Assembly (NCBI GenBank): GCA_030146045.1
Contig: JASLDG010000008.1
Location: forward strand, 1 to 18,155
Origin: Candidatus Saccharimonadales bacterium
Lineage (GTDB): Bacteria; Patescibacteriota; Saccharimonadia; Saccharimonadales; Saccharimonadaceae
DNA length: 18,155 bases
Reading direction: 5' to 3'
Shown here: piece after piece, positions 6,718 through 14,014 of the stretch
Numbering within the stretch: position 1 is the stretch's first letter
Layout: every line of letters begins with the position of its first letter
Notes under the pieces: model-generated
Told to the model about the DNA's origin: nothing
The model's input: only the letters and a program-made list of their open reading frames with translations
Database searches by the model: none
Program-made: the position numbers and the translations under genes

Positions 6718-7391
6718 AGACGATCAAAACTCAAGGGATTATTTTACAGCGAACAAATTACGGAGAGGCGGATCGTATTTTGCAGCTCCTGACTCCTGTT
6801 GGACGATTTGGTGTAATGGCGCGGGGGGTTCGCCGCGAAAAATCAAAGCTTGCCGGTGGTATCGAACTTTTTGCGGTTAGTGATATTGTGCTCGGTGAAG
6901 GCAAGGGTGATCTTAAGATTTTAGTATCGGCTCGGCTTAAGGTCTTTTATCGACATATTCTTGAGGACTATAGCCGACTTGAATGGGGGTATTGGGTGAT
7001 TGGCTGTGTCCGTCGTGAAAGCGATGACATTGCGACAGATGAATGGTATAGCATGCTTAATGAGGTACTAGCCGCGCTCGACCAAAAAGAGGTGCCATTG
7101 GCATTAGTTCAGGCGTGGTTTTTCGTGCGTGCGGCCGCAGTGCTCGGTACTGAACTTAATACGGCTCGCGATGTAACGGGCACACGTCTCACTGCTGATG
7201 CGATCTATCGCTATGATGAGCATGAGCGCGGTTTTGTATCAGCCGTGAGCGGTGCTGTGACAGCTGAGCATATCAAGATTTTACGCTTGCTTGCCACGCA
7301 ATCACTTGCGACGATTGTTCATATTGGTGGTCTGGGTAGTTATTTGGCGGAATGTGTTGATATCGCGCGGCGACACGCGGCACTTGACTAG
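6714..7391 (+). CDS. recO: DNA repair protein RecO
   Basis: Recombination mediator that helps load RecA onto SSB-coated single strands in the RecFOR pathway. The 225 residues start with the RecO OB-fold signature: TQGIILQRTNYGEADRI, LLTPVGRFGVMARGVRR, then SKLAGGIELF (44-53). A helical C-terminal region follows, with an LNTARDVTG segment where many RecO proteins carry a zinc-binding Cys cluster; no Cys cluster is present here. Coupled to the upstream regulator by an ATGA overlap. It ends 28 bases before the GlyRS start, which has its own promoter. Confidence 0.9.
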   Translation: MKTIKTQGIILQRTNYGEADRILQLLTPVGRFGVMARGVRREKSKLAGGIELFAVSDIVLGEGKGDLKILVSARLKVFYRHILEDYSRLEWGYWVIGCVRRESDDIATDEWYSMLNEVLAALDQKEVPLALVQAWFFVRAAAVLGTELNTARDVTGTRLTADAIYRYDEHERGFVSAVSGAVTAEHIKILRLLATQSLATIVHIGGLGSYLAECVDIARRHAALD

Positions 7392-7400
7392 GGGTGACTG

Positions 7401-7421
7401 TGGTATACTAGCAACTAGTAT
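7401..7421 (+). promoter_or_regulatory. Extended -10 and inverted repeat at the GlyRS start
   Basis: TGG plus TATACT (7404-7409) is an extended -10 that ends 10 bases before the ATG at 7420, leaving a predicted leader of only a few bases. A 7-bp inverted repeat ATACTAG-CAA-CTAGTAT (7405-7421) overlaps both the -10 and the start codon. It could be an operator or a small 5' hairpin. Confidence 0.6.
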
Positions 7422-8772
7422 GGCAAAAGAATCAAAAAACGAAGCAATGGAATCAATTGTAAGCCTGGCAAAGCGCCGCGGATTTATTTATCAGGGAAGT
7501 GATGTGTATGGTGGCTTGTCTGGTACATGGGATTATGGTCCGCTTGGTGTGGCACTTAAGCGTAACATTATGCAGCTATGGTGGCAACATTTTGTTGATG
7601 CGCGTGATGACATGTATGGTGTTGATGCAGCGATTTTGATGAACCAGAAAGTATGGCAGGCCAGTGGACATGTCGATACCTTTGTTGATCCACTTTGCGA
7701 AGATACTATCAACCATCGCCGTTTTCGCACTGATCATATCCTGAAAGATAATGGCGTTGACCCGGAAGGTATGACGATGCAGCAAATGGATGAAGCAATC
7801 GCTTCACAGGGCATCAAGAGTCCTGATGGCAATCCGCTGAGCGAGTCACGTACGTTCAACATGATGTTTACAACACATGTTGGCGCCACACATGACGAGT
7901 CATCGGTCAGCTATTTGCGCCCAGAAACAGCTCAAGGCATTTTCACGAATTATAAAAATGTTGTCGATGCGTTTTATCCCAACTTACCGTTCGGCATTGC
8001 GCAACAGGGCAAGGCATTCCGTAATGAAATCAGTCCGCGTGATTTTGTATTTCGTTCACGTGAGTTTGAGCAGATGGAGATTGAATATTTCGTGCATCCC
8101 GATAAATGGCAAGAGGCCTTTGATGAATTACTGACAAGTACGCACGAGTTTTTAGATAAGCTTGGTCTCGCGAAGGAGCATGTTCATGAACTTGATGTTC
8201 CTGTCGAAGACCGCGCGCATTATAGTAAAAAAACAATTGATATCGAATTTGATTTTCCAATTGGCAAAGAAGAGCTGATGGGTATTGCGTATCGTACTGA
8301 TTTCGATCTTGGTAATATCCAACGAGTCAGTGGTCGTAATATGGAATATATGGTTAAGGGCACAAATGAGAAGTTTGTACCGCATGTTATCGAGCCAAGC
8401 TTTGGAGTGGAGCGAGCTCTCATGGCGGTGCTGACTGAGGCCTACACTGAGGATGAGGTGAATGGTGAGAAGCGCGTTGTCATGAAATTTCCAGAGCATC
8501 TTGCGCCGATCAAATATGCAGTGAGTCCACTCCTCAAAAACAAACCAGAGCTTGTAGCGAAAGCGCGTGAAGTCTATGCGATTCTTAAGAAAAAGCACGG
8601 CGCGGTCATGTGGGACGATAATGGAAATATCGGCAAGCGCTATCGCCGCCAGGACGAAATCGGCACGCCACATTGCGTTGTAATTGACTTCGATACCCTA
8701 GAGGATGATACCGTGACAATCCGTGATCGTGATACGACAGAGCAGACACGCGTTGCTATGCAGGACTTGTAG
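7420..8772 (+). CDS. glyQS: Glycyl-tRNA synthetase, single-chain (alpha2) type
   Basis: Charges tRNA-Gly. The 450-residue protein is the dimeric type found in Gram-positives, archaea and eukaryotes, not the alpha2-beta2 type. Landmarks: SLAKRRGFIYQGSDVYGG (15-32), TWDYGPLGVALKRN (36-49), RPETAQGIF (167-175), class II motif 2 FRNEISPRDFVFRSREF (200-216) with EQMEIEYF, motif 3 PHVIEPSFGVERAL (321-334), and a C-terminal anticodon-binding domain from about 360 (APIKYAVSPL) including IGKRYRRQDEIGTPHCV. The ATG at 7420 is right: homology starts there and the longer frame from 7291 lies inside recO. The small gene at 8779 follows 6 bases after the stop. Confidence 0.97.
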   Translation: MAKESKNEAMESIVSLAKRRGFIYQGSDVYGGLSGTWDYGPLGVALKRNIMQLWWQHFVDARDDMYGVDAAILMNQKVWQASGHVDTFVDPLCEDTINHRRFRTDHILKDNGVDPEGMTMQQMDEAIASQGIKSPDGNPLSESRTFNMMFTTHVGATHDESSVSYLRPETAQGIFTNYKNVVDAFYPNLPFGIAQQGKAFRNEISPRDFVFRSREFEQMEIEYFVHPDKWQEAFDELLTSTHEFLDKLGLAKEHVHELDVPVEDRAHYSKKTIDIEFDFPIGKEELMGIAYRTDFDLGNIQRVSGRNMEYMVKGTNEKFVPHVIEPSFGVERALMAVLTEAYTEDEVNGEKRVVMKFPEHLAPIKYAVSPLLKNKPELVAKAREVYAILKKKHGAVMWDDNGNIGKRYRRQDEIGTPHCVVIDFDTLEDDTVTIRDRDTTEQTRVAMQDL

Positions 8773-8778
8773 AAATTT

Positions 8779-8964
8779 ATGGAAGATGACTATCGGTCAG
8801 ATTTTGAAGCGCCGGAGTATACGGTGGTGGATGTAAAGCGTGTAGGCGATCAGGTGATCCGTACGGTGGTGATGGACGGCGAAGTGCAAGAGTTTGTCGC
8901 GAGCCGAACGCTCTACCTTGAGGGCAACGTGCTGACCGCACTTCCGCCTGACGCGACTATTTAG
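8779..8964 (+). CDS. Small acidic hypothetical protein downstream of GlyRS
   Basis: A 61-residue protein starting 6 bases after the GlyRS stop and probably cotranscribed and coupled to it. It has no Cys and no hydrophobic segment. It reads as one small beta-rich domain with alternating hydrophobics (YTVVDVKRV, VIRTVVMDG, LYLEGNVLTAL). Codon use resembles the neighbours. I do not recognise a family. There is no Shine-Dalgarno. Its last 8 bases overlap the end of the convergent cohesin gene. Confidence 0.6.
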   Translation: MEDDYRSDFEAPEYTVVDVKRVGDQVIRTVVMDGEVQEFVASRTLYLEGNVLTALPPDATI

Positions 8965-10009
8965 CGCTGCGTCGTTTTGAAAACGGTACCTGTTGCTTAG
9001 GGAGGCCAGACTCCAAGAGCTTGATAGGGTGGTACGTGATGAGCTTGAGCGCAGTTGCTATATGTTTGATGAAAGATTCTTTAGCTGTGCGAGGGTCGGC
9101 AGTGTCGCGTGGATCGAAGGCGAGCACAAGCACTGTTTCGTGGATGAACCACTGTTTGAGATGTGTCAACCGGTATCCTCGGTAGATAAAGTACAAACTG
9201 ATAGCAAGCAGGGTAGCGACGATACTACCAATGAGCGTGGTAGTGGAGAGCATTGCAGTATGCGATGCTGTTTGAGTGGCTATGATTGCGGTGTCGCTAT
9301 CTTCACCAGTAACACGAGAATAGACACCTTCTACCTCTTCCTGATGCGATTCAACGCGAGGTTGTGTTTGCGAGTGCCCATTTGCATCGGGCGCAACTCT
9401 TGAGGGTACGGTGTTTGTTGTGCTAGAAGACGGACTTGGTGCAGTGCTGCCACTGGTTGATGAGGTGCCAGTTGCTGGTGTTGTTGTAGATGGGATGGTT
9501 GGTGTTGTTGCTGATGTCTGGTCGAGGATGGTGTAAGTGGCATTTGTTGTTGGACTTGCAGTTGGAGATGAAAGCAGCCCTGTTCCAAGAAGCCCGGTGC
9601 TTGTTTGGTTTGTACCGGTAAATTTCAACGTGACTGAACCAGCTGCAAGCGCTTTGAAAGTAAAGCCAGCGACAAATTTATCAGCTGTACCTGTTGCTCC
9701 ACCGGTTCCGGTAACCGTAGCGCTACCCGTCGCATTATCATACTGTGCGGTCGTTGTGAAATCAGTGCCAGTTGTCTGTTTTGCGGTGATTGCAAGGCGG
9801 GCAGGGTCGTATTTAAATGATGATTCAACATTACTCGCGTTGGTATTATTGAGGCGTAACTGTACAGTGAAAGTAGCATCTTGTGCGATGGTGCCGCTGG
9901 TTGGGTTGAAATAGAGCCCCGCTGGTGCTGCATGAGCGGTTGCTGTCACAAAAATGGATTGTGCTACAAGAAAACCGATAGTGAGTGTTGTAAGAAAGGT
10001 GCGTTTCAT
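8957..10009 (-). CDS. Cohesin-like domain surface protein with C-terminal membrane anchor
   Basis: Exported type-I membrane protein of 350 residues. A signal peptide with an AHA-A cleavage site spans about 1-28. A cohesin-like beta sandwich spans about 30-162: LYFNPTSGTIAQDATFTVQ opens it, followed by LRLNNT, SFKYDPARLAI and a late FVAGFTFKALAAGS, which match the spacing of cohesin modules. A Ser/Thr/Pro-rich linker (163-205) is probably extended. A transmembrane helix lies at about 256-276, followed by a basic cytoplasmic tail of about 70 residues. Its likely role is presenting an adhesion or scaffold module at the cell surface. A dockerin partner is not evident in the window. It converges on the GlyRS operon with an 8-base overlap and no visible terminator. 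Confidence 0.8.
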   Translation of the reverse strand: MKRTFLTTLTIGFLVAQSIFVTATAHAAPAGLYFNPTSGTIAQDATFTVQLRLNNTNASNVESSFKYDPARLAITAKQTTGTDFTTTAQYDNATGSATVTGTGGATGTADKFVAGFTFKALAAGSVTLKFTGTNQTSTGLLGTGLLSSPTASPTTNATYTILDQTSATTPTIPSTTTPATGTSSTSGSTAPSPSSSTTNTVPSRVAPDANGHSQTQPRVESHQEEVEGVYSRVTGEDSDTAIIATQTASHTAMLSTTTLIGSIVATLLAISLYFIYRGYRLTHLKQWFIHETVLVLAFDPRDTADPRTAKESFIKHIATALKLITYHPIKLLESGLPKQQVPFSKRRSAK

Positions 10010-10041
10010 AATGTTTTTATTTATGTGATGACTATAGTTTT

Positions 10042-10070
10042 ATACTAGCATAAAAAGTATAAAAAGTCAA
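10042..10070 (-). promoter_or_regulatory. Promoter of the cohesin-like gene
   Basis: Minus strand: TTGACT (10070-10065), 17-base spacer, TAGTAT (10047-10042) preceded by TGC as an extended -10. Predicted leader about 26 bases, A/T-rich, with no clear Shine-Dalgarno. An alternative TATACT on the same strand lies at 10061-10056. Confidence 0.6.
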
Positions 10071-10081
10071 TAGGTAGATTA

Positions 10082-10090
10082 TGGTATAAT
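10082..10090 (+). promoter_or_regulatory. Extended -10 promoter of the inositol-phosphatase family gene
   Basis: TGG plus a perfect TATAAT (10085-10090), ending 9 bases before the ATG at 10100. The predicted leader is 0-3 bases. No -35 is obvious, as is common with extended -10 promoters. Confidence 0.7.
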
Positions 10091-10099
10091 AAACAAACA

Positions 10100-10912
10100 A
10101 TGAACACAATCGATATTATGAAAACGGCAGCACTGAGCGCTGGTGAGTATATGGCTCAATCGAATGAGCGTGAACAGCAGAATAAGACAAATACCAAGGA
10201 TTTTGTGACGGTCGCTGATATTAAGTCGCAAGATATGTTACACAAGACGTTAGCTGAGCATTTCCCAGATGCGGTGATTTTATCTGAAGAGGATAGCGAA
10301 GAAGACCGTGCACAATTATTTGACGAAGACTTTACGGGTTTTGTGCTTGATCCGATTGACGGTACCTATAATTTCAAGCGTGACATGAAGGAATCGGCGA
10401 TTTCAATTGGTCAGATTACACTCGGGCGGTCAGTTGCTGGAGTCATTTACGATCCATATAAGCAAGAGCTTTATTGGGCAGAGGAGGGTAAGGGCGCTTT
10501 TTGTAACGACCAACCAATCTCAGTAAGTACGCAAGCGGAGCTTGCGAGTGCGTCGGTCACGACCAGCAACAGTTATGATGATGCGGCAATGGCACGTAAT
10601 CTACGCCGCCACTTGGCTATTTATGAAAAGACAGGAACGATGCCATGGACAACATGTCCTGGCAGCGGTGTATTGATATGGGCGCAGGTAGCAAGTGGCC
10701 GGACTGATGTGTATCACCACAATGGTTTGAAGCCATGGGATAACGCAGCTGCATTTTGTATTGCCAAAGAGGCCGGTGCGACCATTACCAAGCTCGATGG
10801 TGGAGCTGCGCGATTCACTGATGCGGCTATTTTGACAGGAACACCCGCCATTGTGAGTAAACTGCGCGAACTTTTTGATCGTGACGATTTTGATAAGGAC
10901 TTACTGCAATAG
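10100..10912 (+). CDS. Inositol monophosphatase family protein (SuhB/CysQ-like)
   Basis: Mg-dependent sugar- or nucleotide-phosphate phosphatase, 270 residues, the usual family length. Metal-binding residues are in place: the acidic pair SEED (62-65), DPIDGT (84-89, Asp84 and Asp87) and WDNAA (213-217, Asp214). The substrate may be inositol-1-phosphate, 3'-phosphoadenosine phosphate or fructose-1,6-bisphosphate; sequence alone does not decide. It overlaps the next metallophosphoesterase by one base (TAGTG), so the two are probably made together. Confidence 0.92.
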   Translation: MNTIDIMKTAALSAGEYMAQSNEREQQNKTNTKDFVTVADIKSQDMLHKTLAEHFPDAVILSEEDSEEDRAQLFDEDFTGFVLDPIDGTYNFKRDMKESAISIGQITLGRSVAGVIYDPYKQELYWAEEGKGAFCNDQPISVSTQAELASASVTTSNSYDDAAMARNLRRHLAIYEKTGTMPWTTCPGSGVLIWAQVASGRTDVYHHNGLKPWDNAAAFCIAKEAGATITKLDGGAARFTDAAILTGTPAIVSKLRELFDRDDFDKDLLQ

Positions 10913-11793
10913 TGACGCGTCCCCTGCGTTTTGGTATTGTTGCCGACTGCCAATACGAGCCAATCGATGACGAGATTTTTACTGAAATCGATGGGCGGCA
11001 TGTGCATTACAAATTTCATCGCCTGACGCAAGCTAAGCTGCGTGAAGCGGTGGCGACGTTTAATCAGGCAAAGGTAGAGTTTGTAGTGCATCTTGGTGAT
11101 TTTACCCAAGGTGGACTTCGTCATGCCGCAGCGCTTCAGGAAGAGCTGGTGAAGCTAAACATGCCATTGTATCATGCGCTCGGCAACCATGATTTTGATA
11201 CTGAGCGTGATACGGCAGCGGTGCTGGCGGCATATGATATGAAACATCCGTATTATAGCTGGACGCATGACAAGTATCGGATGATTGTTCTTGATACGAA
11301 TGACTGTGCAACGTATCGACACGATACCGACGCGCCGATGTATATAAAGGCAGAGGCCTTGCTGAAGCAGTGCCAGGAGCGGCAGGCGCTGAATGCCTAT
11401 GCTTGGAATGGGGGTGTAAGCTCTCTGCAATTACAGTGGCTCCAGGCGGAATTAGCTGATGCTTCGGCTCATGCGCAAAAAGTAATTCTTTTTTCTCACC
11501 ATCCAGTGTTTCCGCTTGGTTCACTAACACTGTTGAATGCCCCCGAAGTGTTGGCGGTGATCGACTCGTATCGCGACACCGTGCTAGCGTACATTAATGG
11601 CCATAATCATTTTGGGTCGGTTGGCGTGCGAGCAGGCATGCCGTACATTACCGTGCCGGCGCTTCTTCATGGTGAGAGTAACGCCTATGGGATTGCTTCG
11701 GTCGACACCGACAAGCTCTGTATCGAAGGGTATGGCCGGGTGCTAGATATGGAATTTGAGCGGACGGTCGCTGCAGACCGCTTGTCTTCGTAG
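10912..11793 (+). CDS. ADPRM-like calcineurin-type metallophosphoesterase
   Basis: A 293-residue dinuclear metal hydrolase whose motifs fit the ADP-ribose/CDP-alcohol diphosphatase (ADPRM) group better than generic calcineurin phosphatases. It has D-x-Q (Asp12, Gln14, in ADCQY) instead of D-x-H, GDF (62-64), GNHD (91-94), the subgroup signature AWNGGVSSLQLQWL (164-177), FSHHPVFP (194-201), GHNHFG (230-235) and a late GYGRVLD (273-279). The animal enzyme hydrolyses ADP-ribose and CDP-choline/glycerol-type molecules; the substrate here is inferred. It starts with GTG overlapping the upstream stop by one base. Confidence 0.85.
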   Translation: MTRPLRFGIVADCQYEPIDDEIFTEIDGRHVHYKFHRLTQAKLREAVATFNQAKVEFVVHLGDFTQGGLRHAAALQEELVKLNMPLYHALGNHDFDTERDTAAVLAAYDMKHPYYSWTHDKYRMIVLDTNDCATYRHDTDAPMYIKAEALLKQCQERQALNAYAWNGGVSSLQLQWLQAELADASAHAQKVILFSHHPVFPLGSLTLLNAPEVLAVIDSYRDTVLAYINGHNHFGSVGVRAGMPYITVPALLHGESNAYGIASVDTDKLCIEGYGRVLDMEFERTVAADRLSS

Positions 11794-11799
11794 TACAAT
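11794..11799 (+). promoter_or_regulatory. -10 element of rnhA
   Basis: TACAAT directly after the upstream TAG and 6 bases before the rnhA ATG (11806). The position matches the leaderless pattern of the window. No -35 was recognised, so it is less certain than the others. Confidence 0.5.
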
Positions 11800-11805
11800 A
11801 GGATA

Positions 11806-12252
11806 ATGATTGTTTATTATACTGATGGGAGCGCGAGCCCAAATCCTGGCCCTGGAGGATTTGCGGTGATTAAGGATGGCACACCCTATATGCTTGGTGG
11901 CGAGCCGAGTGGAGAAACGACGACCAATATTCGCATGGAAGGCTTAGCGATTAAGACGGCGCTTGAAGATGCGGCGGGTGAGCACTGTGAGATATTTACC
12001 GACAGCGAGTTCTGGATTAATGTCATTACAAAATGGGCGCCGGGCTGGGAAGCGAAAGGCTGGAAGAAAAAAGGTGGCGAGATTAAGAATCTTGATATTG
12101 TTCAAGCGGTGTATCCGCTGTACCAACAGTCAAACGCAACACTTACATGGGTACGTGGGCATGAAGGTGATGAGGGCAACGAGCTCGCCGATGAATGGGC
12201 GAATAAAGCTCGCGAGCGCGGCGTGACGGCTCCTCAAAAAGTAAGCGACTAA
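11806..12252 (+). CDS. rnhA: Ribonuclease HI
   Basis: Degrades the RNA of RNA/DNA hybrids (R-loops, primers). The 148-residue protein has all catalytic residues: Asp7 in YTDGSASPNPGPGG, Glu45 in NIRMEGLA, Asp66 in FTDSEF, His119 in VRGHEGDEGNELAD and Asp129. The basic handle region is present (WEAKGWKKKGG, 81-91). The length is that of bacterial RNase HI. The ATG at 11806 is supported by the -10 six bases upstream and by homology starting at the second residue. Confidence 0.95.
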   Translation: MIVYYTDGSASPNPGPGGFAVIKDGTPYMLGGEPSGETTTNIRMEGLAIKTALEDAAGEHCEIFTDSEFWINVITKWAPGWEAKGWKKKGGEIKNLDIVQAVYPLYQQSNATLTWVRGHEGDEGNELADEWANKARERGVTAPQKVSD

Positions 12253-12255
12253 ACC

Positions 12256-12284
12256 TTTACGTTTTACGCTATTCCGGTTATGCT
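12256..12284 (+). promoter_or_regulatory. Promoter of the large surface protein gene
   Basis: TTTACG (12256-12261), 17-base spacer, TATGCT (12279-12284). The hexamer overlaps the first in-frame ATG (12280), so the usable start is the ATG at 12292, 7 bases after the -10. Confidence 0.6.
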
Positions 12285-12291
12285 GGAAGGT

Positions 12292-13962
12292 ATGAATAAA
12301 GTGTGGGCAATGCTCTTTGTGGGTGCAGTGACGCTCGGTGGTATCGTAGCGGGAATTTTATCTGTGCCGGTCTATGCGGCCGGATCGACCGATAAGGCGT
12401 TTATCAGTGCAAGCAACACGTTCTACGTGTATGCGCGGGGCGGTGAGATGATTGACGCTTCGTTTTTGCGCTCGCCGTACGAAGATGAGGGTGGGCTGCC
12501 TTCTCATGATATTTCGGTGACGATTGAGGGGCCTCAACTTGAAGCGAAAACATGTACCATTGCTAAAGATGCAGCGGTGGGGCAGGGGTGTCAGCTGAAA
12601 GATGTCGCAGCGCCAAAAACCGGTATTTACCGTGTTTCGTTTGCTCTGCCTGACGCAGCCTCTACGTATAAGGAAGTGTCACCGAGTGTTCGTTGGGGTG
12701 GGCATTTATATAGCTGGAAGATTGCCGTTCGTGATGGCACGACCGAGAAACAAGGGCGTGTTTGGTCTGAGCTCTATGCGATTCGTCAGCCGCAACGCCC
12801 AGAATTTCTTGAGGATTTCACCTTTTATTATGTGAGTCAGAGCGGCTACACCTACAAAGGTACCTACAAAGGATATAATGGGCAGATTTCTACGCTATCG
12901 GCCGATGGTGTTGGTAATCGTAAGAATGGCGATTGTGAGCCAATCTATCGAAGTATCGAGGTGAGCGATACGAAGATGTCGCCAGCGTTCGGTTCGTGCG
13001 GCGGCGGATATAAGCTCTTCTTCGAGCAGCCGGCTGGCGATTTGCCACAGACCGCGCCCACATGGGACGGCAAAACGGACTGGGTGAGCCCGGCGGTGGC
13101 GCGTCCAGAAGTGAGTGAACTGAAGTTTACGCCCGATTCGTCAGCCGATGGCTTGCAAAAAGGTACGATTTCGTTTAAGTTGCGGCATTTTGTTGGTAAT
13201 TATAAGATCAAAATTGACACAAATAACGACGGAAGTTTTGATCAGCCAGGCGATGTAACGATCAAGCGCACAATGAAGCAATTTGATGATACGACGCAAA
13301 AAATAGGGTTTAGTGGAGTCGATTCTCAGGGGCAGATTGTCGCTTCAACTCAGACGATTGGTATTCAGGTGGTGGTTGAAAAAGTGGCCGAGATACATCT
13401 TATTGATAGCGACGTAGAAGCGGTGGCAGGAGGGCGTGAGCTCGTGCGTATGAACGGTGACAACGCACCGACATTTCGCATGTGCTGGGATGATTCATCG
13501 TTACCACGACTGAACGATGGTGCGCTCGAGACGAAAGTGATTGATGGCCGGGCGTGCCCGGATAGCACGAATGGCGTCCATGGCTGGAAGTATGCGACAG
13601 GATCGTGGGGTGATGGCCGTTATATTGATGACTGGGCTTTTGCCGAAGCACAGGTACTTGGCACAACTAAAATCTCGTTTGTGCCATCTGAGGGCGCAAG
13701 CGGGTTTGGTCGGGGTGGCTCGTCACTTCCGGTTCTCGTAGCGGTGATTGCTGGATCAGTCCTCCTTATATTTTTCGTTGGATTTATGATCGCAGCTATT
13801 CACAAGAACAAGCGTCAAAAACAAATCACCGAAGCAGAAGAGCGCGCGCACCTTGCTGCTCGTCCACCGCAGGGTGGTGGATCGACGCCTCCGTACGCAC
13901 CACCTACGGCACCCTCTGCGCAGTCTGGCTCGCCATCAGACCCTTGGCAACCACGGCAATGA
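12292..13962 (+). CDS. Large type-I membrane surface protein, unknown function
   Basis: About 556 residues. An N-terminal signal peptide ends near YAAGS (about 30). The exported region is roughly 450 residues, beta-rich, with several Cys, suggesting disulfides. A hydrophobic helix lies at about 480-505 (LPVLVAVIAGSVLLIFFVGF), with a cytoplasmic stop-transfer KNKRQKQ. The C-terminal tail of about 50 residues ends in a Pro/Gly/Ser/Gln-rich stretch (GGGSTPPYAPPTAPSA). One DTNNDGSFD loop (about 309-317) looks like a calcium-binding turn within an Ig-like module. I do not recognise the whole protein. The start at 12292 is chosen over 12280 because the latter lies in the -10 box. Confidence 0.8.
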   Translation: MNKVWAMLFVGAVTLGGIVAGILSVPVYAAGSTDKAFISASNTFYVYARGGEMIDASFLRSPYEDEGGLPSHDISVTIEGPQLEAKTCTIAKDAAVGQGCQLKDVAAPKTGIYRVSFALPDAASTYKEVSPSVRWGGHLYSWKIAVRDGTTEKQGRVWSELYAIRQPQRPEFLEDFTFYYVSQSGYTYKGTYKGYNGQISTLSADGVGNRKNGDCEPIYRSIEVSDTKMSPAFGSCGGGYKLFFEQPAGDLPQTAPTWDGKTDWVSPAVARPEVSELKFTPDSSADGLQKGTISFKLRHFVGNYKIKIDTNNDGSFDQPGDVTIKRTMKQFDDTTQKIGFSGVDSQGQIVASTQTIGIQVVVEKVAEIHLIDSDVEAVAGGRELVRMNGDNAPTFRMCWDDSSLPRLNDGALETKVIDGRACPDSTNGVHGWKYATGSWGDGRYIDDWAFAEAQVLGTTKISFVPSEGASGFGRGGSSLPVLVAVIAGSVLLIFFVGFMIAAIHKNKRQKQITEAEERAHLAARPPQGGGSTPPYAPPTAPSAQSGSPSDPWQPRQ

Positions 13963-13983
13963 CGTTTACACTAGAATAAGATA

Positions 13984-13989
13984 TATTAT
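13984..13989 (+). promoter_or_regulatory. Possible -10 of the DUF4868 gene
   Basis: TATTAT (13984-13989) ends 25 bases before the ATG at 14015, giving a leader of about 18 bases with no clear Shine-Dalgarno. A second candidate, TACACT (13967-13972), lies just after the upstream stop. Neither has a good -35. Cotranscription with the surface protein gene (52-base gap) is equally possible. Confidence 0.35.
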
Positions 13990-14014
13990 CCTAACAGAAA
14001 CGAAAGAATAGAAC

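Noticed and set aside
7291..7419. N-terminal extension of GlyRS
   Set aside because: It lies within recO in another frame; GlyRS similarity begins at the ATG at 7420, which has its own promoter.
9400..9560. Tandem repeat in the cohesin protein linker
   Set aside because: The Ser/Thr/Pro-rich linker gives repetitive-looking DNA, but no fixed repeat unit could be aligned.
13216..13269. Dockerin repeat in the large surface protein as partner of the cohesin-like protein
   Set aside because: There is a single D-x-N-x-DG loop followed by GDVTIKR, but the residue at position 12 is Gly, not Asp, and a second repeat is absent. The surrounding strands look like a calcium loop in an Ig-like domain.
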